The notes under the pieces: generated by a model | What the model saw: the letters and a program-made list of their open reading frames with translations, nothing else | Told to the model about the DNA's origin: nothing | Databases searched by the model: none | NCBI GenBank assembly: GCA_044433365.1 | Contig: JAWXTR010000026.1 | Span: 1-29,978, forward strand | Direction of reading: 5' to 3' | DNA: 29,978 nt | Source: CAMQVM01 sp044433365 | GTDB taxonomy: Bacteria > Bacteroidota > Bacteroidia > Bacteroidales > Rikenellaceae | Made by a program: the position numbers and the translations under genes | Part shown: positions 23,839 through 29,978 of the stretch, one piece after another | Layout of the letters: each line of letters starts with the position of its first letter | Position numbering within the stretch: position 1 is the first letter of the stretch

Positions 23839-23894
23839 TTAATTATTAATTTACCATACATTTTCATCATTAATTCGCTAATAATTGCTTTATT

Positions 23895-25406
23895 ATGAAG
23901 AAAATCATATTATTTTTTGCATGTTTTACACTACTCAACTCATGCAGCGAGGAACAACCAAAGCCTCAAAAATATAATCCTACATGGGAATCATTAGCTA
24001 ACCACAATGAACAACCTGAATGGTTAAAAGATGCTAAACTGGGAATTTATTTCCATTGGGGTGCATATTGTGTGCCTGCATTTCAAGGAGAGTGGTATCC
24101 TCGAAATATGTATAGAAAAGGTGATAATGCCTATAATCATCACAGAGAGACGTATGGCGATGATTTCAACTACCACGACTTCGTTCCAATGTTTAAAGCC
24201 GAGAAATTCGACCCTGCTAAGTGGGCAGAGCTTTTTAAAGAGGCAGGAGCCAAATTTGCAGGTCCAGTTGCTGAACATCACGATGGTTTTTCGATGTGGG
24301 ATTCAGAAGTAACGCCTTGGAATAGCATGGATAAGGGACCAAAACGTGATATCTTAGGTGAACTATATGCCGAATTTGATAAAGTTGGATTAAAAACAAT
24401 TGCCACGTTCCATCATGCTCGTAACCGTCAACGTTATAGTAATAACTGGCAAGAGGAAGTTGCAAATAAAGGTAATGAATCGTGGCGAAAATTTCAAAAT
24501 AGCCACTATCCATACTTCCCAGAATATCAAGAGGTATTTAACGACCCTGAAAATGCAATGCTCTATGGCACAGCTTATAAAGAGGATGCAGAATGGGAAG
24601 AAAAAGTATGGCTTGCAAAACTTGAAGAGGTTATTGACAAATATAGACCCGATATAATATGGTTTGACAGTTGGTTAGACCAAATTAGTGAAATAAATCG
24701 TCAAAAATTTGCTGCTTACTATCTAAATGCGGCAGAAGAGTGGAAAAAAGAGGTTGTAATTGTGCGTAAACAAGAGGATTTGCCGCTTGAGGTTAGTATA
24801 AACGACCATGAAAAATCACGTGAGCCAAAAGTTCAAGAAAATTTATGGATGACCGACGACACTTTCAGTACTGGAAGTTGGTGTTATACCGAAAATCTTA
24901 AAATTAAGCCTACATCGATGATAGTTCATTCGTTAATCGATGCAGTGAGTAAAAACGGGGTTTTATTGCTCAATATATCACCAATGGCAGATGGTACAAT
25001 TCCAGATAATCAAGTAAAAGGTCTTAAAGAAATTGGTGTATGGCTTGAAAAATATGGAGAGGCAATATACAATACACGTCCTTGGAAAATCGCAGGTGAA
25101 GGTCCTACTGTTGAGCCTGAAGGGGGCTTTTCTGATAATAAAAAATTTTTACAGTTAAAATACTCTTCTAAAGATATTCGATACACCGCATCGAAAGATA
25201 AAAAAACTATTTATGCCTTTGTAATGGGTATTCCTACTGATAATGAAACTATAGCTATGAGTAATCTTAGTGGGTTGGCAATTAGTAATGTAGAAGCTCT
25301 TACAGGAGATAAAATTGATTGGGAAATGGGTAAGAATGGCTTAAGTATAACAGTTAAAAACTCTACTGGTCAATATGCTTATCCTATTAAAATAAGTTTA
25401 AAATAG
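23895..25406 (+). CDS. Lipoprotein alpha-L-fucosidase (GH29)
   Basis: Removes terminal alpha-L-fucose from glycans by a retaining mechanism. The 503-residue protein has a lipoprotein signal (LLNSC, C17), followed by S-E-E, resembling the Bacteroidetes export signal and hinting at the cell surface. GH29 landmarks: LGIYFHWGAYCVPAFQGEW near residues 49-67, HDFVPMFKAEKFDPAKWAEL, GPVAEHHDGFSMWDS (H128, H129), and the nucleophile region IIWFDSWLD (D258), followed by an accessory beta domain from about residue 400. The acid/base residue cannot be fixed by eye. It sits between pyrB and pyrI, flanked by repeats on both sides, which suggests insertion. It may act on host or plant fucosylated glycans. 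Confidence 0.93.
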   Translation: MKKIILFFACFTLLNSCSEEQPKPQKYNPTWESLANHNEQPEWLKDAKLGIYFHWGAYCVPAFQGEWYPRNMYRKGDNAYNHHRETYGDDFNYHDFVPMFKAEKFDPAKWAELFKEAGAKFAGPVAEHHDGFSMWDSEVTPWNSMDKGPKRDILGELYAEFDKVGLKTIATFHHARNRQRYSNNWQEEVANKGNESWRKFQNSHYPYFPEYQEVFNDPENAMLYGTAYKEDAEWEEKVWLAKLEEVIDKYRPDIIWFDSWLDQISEINRQKFAAYYLNAAEEWKKEVVIVRKQEDLPLEVSINDHEKSREPKVQENLWMTDDTFSTGSWCYTENLKIKPTSMIVHSLIDAVSKNGVLLLNISPMADGTIPDNQVKGLKEIGVWLEKYGEAIYNTRPWKIAGEGPTVEPEGGFSDNKKFLQLKYSSKDIRYTASKDKKTIYAFVMGIPTDNETIAMSNLSGLAISNVEALTGDKIDWEMGKNGLSITVKNSTGQYAYPIKISLK

Positions 25407-25410
25407 GTAA

Positions 25411-25464
25411 TTTAAGGGTACTTCTAAAAATCAAATAAAACCAATTATTAGAACTCCCCTTAAA
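25411..25464. repeat. Family A short palindromic repeat (copy after the fucosidase gene)
   Basis: TTTAAGGGTACTTCTAA and TTAGAACTCCCCTTAAA are near reverse complements, a hairpin of 54 bases starting 5 bases after the fucosidase stop. It may act as the 3' boundary structure of this mRNA. Confidence 0.7.
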
Positions 25465-25502
25465 AAATTATCATTATCGGTGTTAATCATTAATCATTAA
25501 TT

Positions 25503-25964
25503 ATGAAAACTCTATTAGAAGTAAATGCCATCGAAAATGGCACAGTTATAGATCATATTCCAGCAGATGCGCTATTTAAAGTGATGCGTGTGCTATCGCT
25601 CGACAACATTACAAACCGCATTACCTTTGGCACAAATCTACCTAGCAAACGCATGGGTACAAAGGCAATAATTAAGGTGTCGGATATGACTCTCGATAAG
25701 GAAAATCTCGATAAAATTGCAATTTTTGCCCCAAATGCCCGTATTAGTCGTATCGAAAACTATCAAGTGGTAGAGAAACAAAAAATGAGTGTTCCCGACC
25801 AATTTACTGGAAATATTCGTTGTGCAAATCCAATGTGTATCACAAATAAAGAGGATGTTGAGACAAAATTTAACGTTATCGACAAAGAAAATATAACCTT
25901 GAGATGTCACTATTGCGAAAAGATAACTCCTGCTGAGCGTTTTGAGATAATCTTTAAACGTTAA
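25503..25964 (+). CDS. pyrI: Aspartate carbamoyltransferase regulatory subunit
   Basis: The regulatory chain that binds ATP/CTP and gives allosteric control to PyrB. The 153-residue protein has the usual two domains: an N-terminal allosteric domain (EVNAIENGTVIDHIPADALF, residues 5-24) and a C-terminal zinc domain with four Cys, NIRCANPMCITN and LRCHYCEK (CxxxxC and CxxC), which contacts PyrB. Its presence means the holoenzyme is likely the dodecameric allosteric type. It is 1.9 kb away from pyrB, split from it by the fucosidase gene. A candidate promoter was not seen in its 96-base upstream spacer. Confidence 0.97.
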   Translation: MKTLLEVNAIENGTVIDHIPADALFKVMRVLSLDNITNRITFGTNLPSKRMGTKAIIKVSDMTLDKENLDKIAIFAPNARISRIENYQVVEKQKMSVPDQFTGNIRCANPMCITNKEDVETKFNVIDKENITLRCHYCEKITPAERFEIIFKR

Positions 25965-25969
25965 GATAG

Positions 25970-26007
25970 CTTCGAAGTATCTCAAAACCCCTAATTTAGA
26001 ACTCCAC
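25970..26007. repeat. Family A half repeat after pyrI
   Basis: CTTCGAAGTATCTCAAAA followed by AATTTAGAACTCCAC, matching 17217-17256. It begins 6 bases after the pyrI stop. Confidence 0.65.
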
Positions 26008-26029
26008 TAAAGTAAATAAAAGAGGGTGA

Positions 26030-26057
26030 CCCTTAAGTAAAGAAATTTACTTAAGGG
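26030..26057. terminator. Hairpin with GAAA loop after pyrI
   Basis: CCCTTAAGTAAA (26030-26041) pairs perfectly with TTTACTTAAGGG (26046-26057) around GAAA. No T run follows, so termination is uncertain; it overlaps the left end of a long family A element. Confidence 0.45.
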
Positions 26058-26214
26058 AGTTCTAAATTCTGGATTTTGAGAGATTTTTCTTTTTAAGATT
26101 TTAGATTTTGCAAATATGGGCTGTAGTGGCTCCTATTGCCTTTATTTGCAAAATTCAAAGATGAAGTCTTAAAACGGAAAAGCTCCGAAAGTTAGATTTT
26201 AGAAGTTCCCTTAA
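26051..26214. repeat. Family A long palindromic element (inverted relative to 9302-9462)
   Basis: A 164-base imperfect palindrome between TTAAGGGAGTTCTAAA and TTTTAGAAGTTCCCTTAA, with centre TGTAGTGGCTCCTATTG. Its sequence matches the reverse complement of 9302-9462 along the whole length. It lies in the 512-base pyrI-engB spacer. Confidence 0.85.
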
Positions 26215-26229
26215 AATTACATAATACAT

Positions 26230-26272
26230 GACCAATACCCCACTCACAACGCTTGTGAGTGGGGTATTGGTC
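26230..26272. terminator. Strong GC-rich hairpin in the pyrI-engB spacer
   Basis: Perfect 20-base arms (26230-26249 and 26253-26272; GACCAATACCCCACTCACAA on the left) around a CGC loop. The flanking T stretch (GGATTTTTGATT) is weak. It may be a terminator or barrier for readthrough from pyrI. A second small palindrome, GTGGGT-C-ACCCAC, follows at 26286-26298. Confidence 0.6.
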
Positions 26273-26334
26273 TGGATTTTTGATTGTGGGTCACCCACTT
26301 TGTTGATTTAATGTGAAATATAGGACGAAAAAAG

Positions 26335-26365
26335 TTTGATAAATAATTAAAAATCTATACCTTTG
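26335..26365 (+). promoter_or_regulatory. Promoter of engB or a leader RNA
   Basis: TTTG (26335-26338), 19 bases, TACCTTTG (26358-26365), a full consensus match. Transcription would start near 26371, at the foot of a long hairpin. Confidence 0.75.
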
Positions 26366-26368
26366 CGC

Positions 26369-26446
26369 TAGAATTGGTGTCGACTGTTTCTGTTTTACTG
26401 TCTTTGCAGTAGATATCAACTCTAAAAGGAGCTTTCGTGCTCTCCT
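26369..26446 (+). ncRNA. Folded leader RNA upstream of engB (possible small RNA)
   Basis: TAGA-A-TTGGTGTCGACTG (26369-26386) pairs with CAGTAGATATCAA-C-TCTA (26407-26424): 18-base arms with two mismatches and two G-U pairs. A second hairpin, AAGGAGC with GCTCTCCTT, follows at about 26426-26446. I do not recognise the family. It could be a regulatory leader of engB or a separate small RNA; the second stem is followed by GAAAATTTAA, not by a clear T run. Confidence 0.5.
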
Positions 26447-26476
26447 TGAAAATTTAATCTATACATATTATAAGTA

Positions 26477-27100
26477 GTGGAAATTACAAAAGCAAAATTT
26501 ATTTGTAGTAGCAGCAAAGCAGAGCAGTGTCCAAAAGATAGTGTTAGGGAGGTTGCGCTAATTGGGCGTTCAAATGTTGGCAAATCTTCGCTGATCAATA
26601 TGTTGTGTGGTATGAAAATGCTTGCAAAAGTGTCAGGTACACCAGGAAAAACACGACTTATCAACCACTTTCTAGTAAATGATGAGTGGTATCTTGTCGA
26701 TTTACCGGGCTATGGCTATGCAAAAACCTCAAAAAATACACGCAAAGAGTTTGCTAAAATCATTACCGACTACATAGAAAAATCAGAAAATCTATTCTAT
26801 CTCTTCGTCCTAGTGGATGTTCGCCACGAACCGCTTAAAAACGACCTAGAATTTATGCAATATCTTGCAGCGCAAGAGGTTCCTTTTGGTATTATCTTTA
26901 CAAAAGCCGACAAACTTTCAGCAAATAAGTGTGAATCTTCAGTAGCAAAATATCGCCGTCTGCTCAAAGCTGAGTGGGAGGAGCTGCCATCAATGATTGT
27001 CACTTCATCTGAGAGTAAAAGGGGTAAAGAGGATGTTCTTAATTTTATTGAAGAGCTATTTGCTCATGAGCAGGAGTTTGAGGAATTTTTAGAGGAGTAA
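26477..27100 (+). CDS. engB: Ribosome biogenesis GTP-binding protein EngB (YsxC/YihA)
   Basis: A small GTPase needed for assembly of the 50S ribosomal subunit. The 207-residue protein has all G motifs: G1 GRSNVGKS (30-37), the conserved KVSGTPGKTRLINHF region with G2, G3 DLPGYGYAKTSK, G4 FTKADKL and a G5-like TSSESKRG. The start is the GTG at 26477, giving MEITKAKFICSSSK, which matches the usual N terminus; there is no suitable ATG. Acidic C terminus EQEFEEFLEE. It is preceded by a consensus promoter and a folded leader of about 105 bases, which is long for this genome. Confidence 0.95.
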   Translation: MEITKAKFICSSSKAEQCPKDSVREVALIGRSNVGKSSLINMLCGMKMLAKVSGTPGKTRLINHFLVNDEWYLVDLPGYGYAKTSKNTRKEFAKIITDYIEKSENLFYLFVLVDVRHEPLKNDLEFMQYLAAQEVPFGIIFTKADKLSANKCESSVAKYRRLLKAEWEELPSMIVTSSESKRGKEDVLNFIEELFAHEQEFEEFLEE

Positions 27101-27233
27101 AATAGGATATAGACGCTGTATTGAGTTGTAATTTAATTTGTTACAGTGTAGATATAACAGTTAATAATAAATAATTACCTTAAATAAAGGTAACAGTTTG
27201 TGTCAAAATAATTTTTAATTAATTTCGATTTCG

Positions 27234-28169
27234 ATGCACAAAATTAAATTTTTTACAGGTAGAGCATCTCGCTATTTAGCAGAGAATATAGCTAAAAGCT
27301 ATGGTGCAGAACTTGGCAACTCGTCAATTTTAGAGTTTAGCGACGGTGAATTTCAACCATCATTCGACGAAAGTCTACGTGGATGTACAGTGTTTATTGT
27401 ACAATCAACTTTCCCACCAGTAGACAACCTTTTTGAACTGCTTATGATGATTGATGCAGCAAAACGTGCCTCGGCACACCGCATTGTTGCAGTGCTTCCT
27501 TACTTTGGTTGGGCACGTCAAGACAGAAAAGATCGCCCTCGTGTCTCTATCGCTGCAAAATTAGTAGCCGATATGTTGACAGTGGCTGGAGCTGATAGAA
27601 TCATGACAATGGATCTTCATGCAGACCAAATTCAAGGCTTCTTCAACGTACCAGTAGATCACCTTTACGCTAGCGGAATTTTTGTTCCGTACATCAAAAG
27701 CCTTCAAATCGAAGACCTAGTTGTAGCTGCTCCTGATATGGGAGGTGCAAAACGTGCTAACGCATACAGTAGCTACCTTAACACACCAATCGTTATCAGC
27801 CACAAACAGCGTGAAAAAGCAAATGTTATTGGTAGTATGACCGTAATTGGCGATGTAAAAGACAAAAACGTAATCATCCTTGATGATATGATTGACACAG
27901 CTGGAACTATCACAAAAGCTGCCGATATGATGATGGAAAAGGGGGCAAAAAGTGTTCGTGCTGCTGTTACTCACCCTGTTCTTTCAGGTCCTGCTTACGA
28001 CCGTATCAATGCTTCAGCTCTTTGTGAAGTAATCGTTAGCGATACAATCCCGCTAGATTCAACTCAAGATATTTCGAAATTTAAAGTACTTTCAGTAGCT
28101 GAAATTTTCGCCGACATTATCGAAAGAGTATACAACTACAAAGAGATTAGCTCAAGATTTATGTTTTAG
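27234..28169 (+). CDS. prs: Ribose-phosphate pyrophosphokinase
   Basis: Makes PRPP from ribose 5-phosphate and ATP, the shared precursor for purines, pyrimidines, NAD, His and Trp. The 311-residue protein shows the class I motifs: FTGRASRYLAENIAKSYG at the start, FSDGEFQPSFDESLRG, the catalytic loop FGWARQDRKDRPRVSI, TMDLHADQIQGFF, VAAPDMGGAKRA and the PRPP-binding site VIILDDMIDTAGTI. The ATG at 27234 gives MHKIKFFTGRAS. The 133 bases after engB hold a small TTACCTT/AAGGTAA hairpin (27175-27193) but no clear promoter, so it may share the engB transcript. A strong terminator follows. Confidence 0.97.
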   Translation: MHKIKFFTGRASRYLAENIAKSYGAELGNSSILEFSDGEFQPSFDESLRGCTVFIVQSTFPPVDNLFELLMMIDAAKRASAHRIVAVLPYFGWARQDRKDRPRVSIAAKLVADMLTVAGADRIMTMDLHADQIQGFFNVPVDHLYASGIFVPYIKSLQIEDLVVAAPDMGGAKRANAYSSYLNTPIVISHKQREKANVIGSMTVIGDVKDKNVIILDDMIDTAGTITKAADMMMEKGAKSVRAAVTHPVLSGPAYDRINASALCEVIVSDTIPLDSTQDISKFKVLSVAEIFADIIERVYNYKEISSRFMF

Positions 28170-28197
28170 TTAATTTCAAATTTTAGGTTAATTCTAA

Positions 28198-28242
28198 TAG
28201 GCTAAATTGTAAAATTTATTTTACAATTTAGCCTATTTTATT
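28198..28242 (+). terminator. Terminator after prs
   Basis: TAGGCTAAATTGTAAAA (28198-28214) pairs perfectly with TTTTACAATTTAGCCTA (28219-28235) around TTTA, followed by TTTTATTG. It starts 28 bases after the stop codon. Confidence 0.88.
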
Positions 28243-28387
28243 GTTTCTAACCATAATTCACAAAATTTATCAAAAAATATCTTTTTTGTGGTATTATTGT
28301 AATGTCCTTATTAATAGTAAATTGTAGCTATTTAAAATAGTATTGATAGGTAAAATCTAAATTTTGCACACATTTTTACATTAAAAA

Positions 28388-28419
28388 TTTGGAATTTCAA
28401 AAAATAACCCCTATCTTTG
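28388..28419 (+). promoter_or_regulatory. Promoter of tRNA-Ser
   Basis: TTTG (28388-28391), 20 bases, TATCTTTG (28412-28419). The tRNA begins 20 bases after the -7 element, so a short 5' leader is removed by RNase P. Confidence 0.75.
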
Positions 28420-28438
28420 TGTCACAAAATTAAGGTTT

Positions 28439-28529
<91 letters not shown>

Positions 28530-28562
28530 GAAAGGTCTTGAAAAAAGACTAAAAATAGCGGT

Positions 28563-28601
28563 AACAAGGCGTAAATCAATGATTTACGCCTTGTTTGTTT
28601 T
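28563..28601 (+). terminator. Terminator after tRNA-Ser
   Basis: AACAAGGCGTAAATCA (28563-28578) pairs perfectly with TGATTTACGCCTTGTT (28580-28595), followed by TGTTTTT. Confidence 0.85.
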
Positions 28602-28659
28602 TCTGGGTGTACCATAGATATACCACCCAAATATCGTTATTATACCATATTTGGGTTAC

Positions 28660-28673
28660 AAAAAGGTTACAGA
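28660..28673 (+). repeat. Direct repeat AAAAAGGTTACAGA (copy 1)
   Basis: Exact 14-base repeat of 28797-28810, within the tRNA-integrase spacer. A GGTTAC also overlaps just upstream (28654-28659) and GTAACC lies inverted at 28694-28699. Such repeats may be integrase arm-type binding sites; inference only. Confidence 0.55.
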
Positions 28674-28782
28674 GATTTTTTTCGCTCGAAATTGTAACCA
28701 TTTTTGCTGTAATGCTCTGAACGGTACTACATTGGTACTATACTGATACTCGGTTGATAGCTTCAAATTGAATGTTTAACAG

Positions 28783-28810
28783 TAACTTTGCAACGTAAAA
28801 AGGTTACAGA
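28783..28810 (+). promoter_or_regulatory. Integrase promoter -7 element and second AAAAAGGTTACAGA repeat
   Basis: TAACTTTG (28783-28790) matches the -7 consensus; no good TTTG is seen upstream. Transcription would start near 28797, exactly where the second 14-base repeat (28797-28810) begins, so a protein bound there would cover the start site. Confidence 0.5.
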
Positions 28811-28822
28811 AAAATTTGAGTT

Positions 28823-29978
28823 ATGAGCAGTACATTTAGAGTTCTTTTCTATCTCCGTAAGAACTATTTAAACAAAGAGGGAAAAACCTCAATTATGATC
28901 CGTGTTACGGTAAACAGTGTCAGGGTGCAATTTAGCAGCAAAATTGACATTGCTCCTAATATGTGGGATCTGCATACTTCTCGTATGATAGGTAAGAGCG
29001 CAGAGGCTAAAACAATCAATGCTGAGTTAGATAATATCAAAACAGCTATCACAAATCATTTCAGAGACATCTCGACACGTGAGACTTCTGTGACAGCAGA
29101 AAAGGTACGTAACGCATTCTTGGGCATTGTGGCTAAAGGAGAGACATTACTCCAGATATTCGACAAGCATATTGATGATTGCGAGAAGTTGGTTGGTATC
29201 AGTAAAAGTAAGGCTACTCTTCAGAAGTATAAAGTAACTCGCAAGAGGGTTGTTGAGTTTATGACAAAGCGTTATAGAATTTCAGATATAAGCATAAAAG
29301 AGATCAGCCATATGTTTATTACTGACCTTGAAAACTTCCTCAGAGTAGAATCAAAGTGCAATTCCAACACTACCGCAAAATTTATTCAATTCTTCAAGCG
29401 CATTATAATTATCGCTCGAAACAATGGATGGTTGTTACACGACCCATTTGCCAACTACAAAATTCAACTCAAAACCGTTGATAGAGGTTTCCTCACCAAA
29501 GAGGAGATTGCTATTATAGCGCAAAAAGAGTTAGTTTCAGAGCGTTTGGATCAAGTGAGAGATATGTTTTTGTTTAGCTGCTTTTGCGGACTCGCCTACA
29601 TAGACTTGAAAAATCTTACTGCTGAGAATATAAGAAATTCGTTTGATGGAAAGGTGTGGATAATGACTAAGCGACAAAAATGTGACACAGTTGTTAATGT
29701 TCCTCTTATGGCGATTCCAAAAATGATTTTAGAGAAGTATAAAGGCAAATTACCTGAAGGTAAAATACTACCTATGATCTCGAACCAAAAGACAAATTCA
29801 TACCTCAAAGAGATAGCTGACGTATGCGGTATTAAGAAGAATCTCACTTTTCATCTCGCGCGCCATACGTTCGCCACCACGACCACACTATCAAGAGGAA
29901 TACCAATCGAAACAGTCTCAAAAATGCTTGGACATACCAATATTAAGACTACTCAGATATATGCTCGTATCACTAACG
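28823..29978 (+). CDS. Tyrosine-type site-specific integrase (partial, runs off the window)
   Basis: The open frame from ATG 28823 has no stop before the window ends, giving 385 residues of an enzyme expected to be only slightly longer. It has the Bacteroidetes integrase layout: arm-binding domain (STFRVLFYLRKNYLNKEGKT, residues 3-22), core-binding SAM-like domain at about 105-210, and catalytic domain at about 220-385. Catalytic residues seen are H344 and R347 (HLARH), H371 (LGHTN) and the nucleophile Y380 (TQIYAR). The first catalytic Arg position reads A258 in CGLAYIDLKNL, a replacement familiar in integrases of Bacteroides conjugative transposons, so it is not a sign of decay. It lies just after tRNA-Ser and probably excises or inserts a mobile element extending to the right. 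Confidence 0.93.
   Translation, partial: MSSTFRVLFYLRKNYLNKEGKTSIMIRVTVNSVRVQFSSKIDIAPNMWDLHTSRMIGKSAEAKTINAELDNIKTAITNHFRDISTRETSVTAEKVRNAFLGIVAKGETLLQIFDKHIDDCEKLVGISKSKATLQKYKVTRKRVVEFMTKRYRISDISIKEISHMFITDLENFLRVESKCNSNTTAKFIQFFKRIIIIARNNGWLLHDPFANYKIQLKTVDRGFLTKEEIAIIAQKELVSERLDQVRDMFLFSCFCGLAYIDLKNLTAENIRNSFDGKVWIMTKRQKCDTVVNVPLMAIPKMILEKYKGKLPEGKILPMISNQKTNSYLKEIADVCGIKKNLTFHLARHTFATTTTLSRGIPIETVSKMLGHTNIKTTQIYARITN

Noticed and set aside
26466..26480. TAAGTAGTGG before engB as a family B end
   Set aside because: Only nine bases match and no partner end or internal similarity is present; chance in AT-rich DNA.
28823..29978. Integrase as a pseudogene because the first catalytic Arg is Ala
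   Set aside because: The frame is intact to the window edge and the other catalytic residues are present; this replacement is familiar in Bacteroidetes integrases.

Overview
The window is AT-rich chromosomal DNA from a member of the Bacteroidota, most likely order Bacteroidales; the family cannot be settled by eye. The evidence is the promoter grammar (TTTG, a spacer of about 19 bases, then TAnnTTTG), the near absence of strong ribosome binding sites, a PCMD-type secreted protein, lipoproteins with charged residues after the lipid cysteine, a GH29 fucosidase, and a tyrosine integrase of the Bacteroidetes conjugative-transposon type. About 26 complete genes, one partial gene, one tRNA and one SRP RNA are supported.

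Layout. 1-2463 (+): an Rpn-type PD-(D/E)XK nuclease gene followed at once by a short thiamine cluster, thiS, a divergent ThiE-like gene and thiE. 2566-6554 (+): a membrane-anchored coiled-coil protein, a NhaD Na+/H+ antiporter and a lipoprotein alkaline phosphatase. 6667-9205 (-): glutamate dehydrogenase and a Na+/Ca2+ exchanger. 9206-9960: a 755-base spacer packed with dispersed repeats. 9961-13283 (+): a secreted M28 peptidase and a lipoprotein aldose 1-epimerase. 13455-16875 (-): a secreted TPR protein, a PCMD protein and mltG. 16972-17073 (+): SRP RNA. 17318-20170 (-): DUF389 membrane protein, rsmI and an acidic unknown protein, apparently one operon. 20405-28169 (+): thyA, folA, yigZ, pyrB, GH29 fucosidase, pyrI, engB and prs. 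28439-29978 (+): tRNA-Ser(GCU) and an integrase that runs off the window, probably the edge of an integrated mobile element.

Function. Much of the window is nucleotide and cofactor housekeeping: thyA and folA form the thymidylate/dihydrofolate cycle, pyrB and pyrI encode the two subunits of aspartate transcarbamoylase, prs makes PRPP, and the thi genes feed thiamine synthesis. A second theme is envelope and scavenging: alkaline phosphatase, M28 peptidase, fucosidase, epimerase, PCMD and TPR proteins all carry export signals.

The least ordinary content is non-coding. Three families of structured dispersed repeats fill the spacers. Family A has palindromic ends close to GGGAACTTCTAAAA and occurs both as 45-55 base hairpins and as 160-base long palindromes. 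Family B is a 167-base MITE-like element present as two inverted copies with TA at each edge. Family C is a 189-190 base element in two direct copies with GCGAATAAAGG...CCTTTATTGGCG ends and 8-base flanking duplications. They sit at promoters, leaders and operon junctions, including the spot where a fucosidase gene separates pyrB from pyrI. Other points of note are a strongly folded leader in front of engB, an attenuator-like leader before nhaD, and the integrase-tRNA junction. No clearly new multi-gene defence or biosynthetic system is visible; if one exists it probably lies beyond the right edge, inside the element entered at the tRNA.
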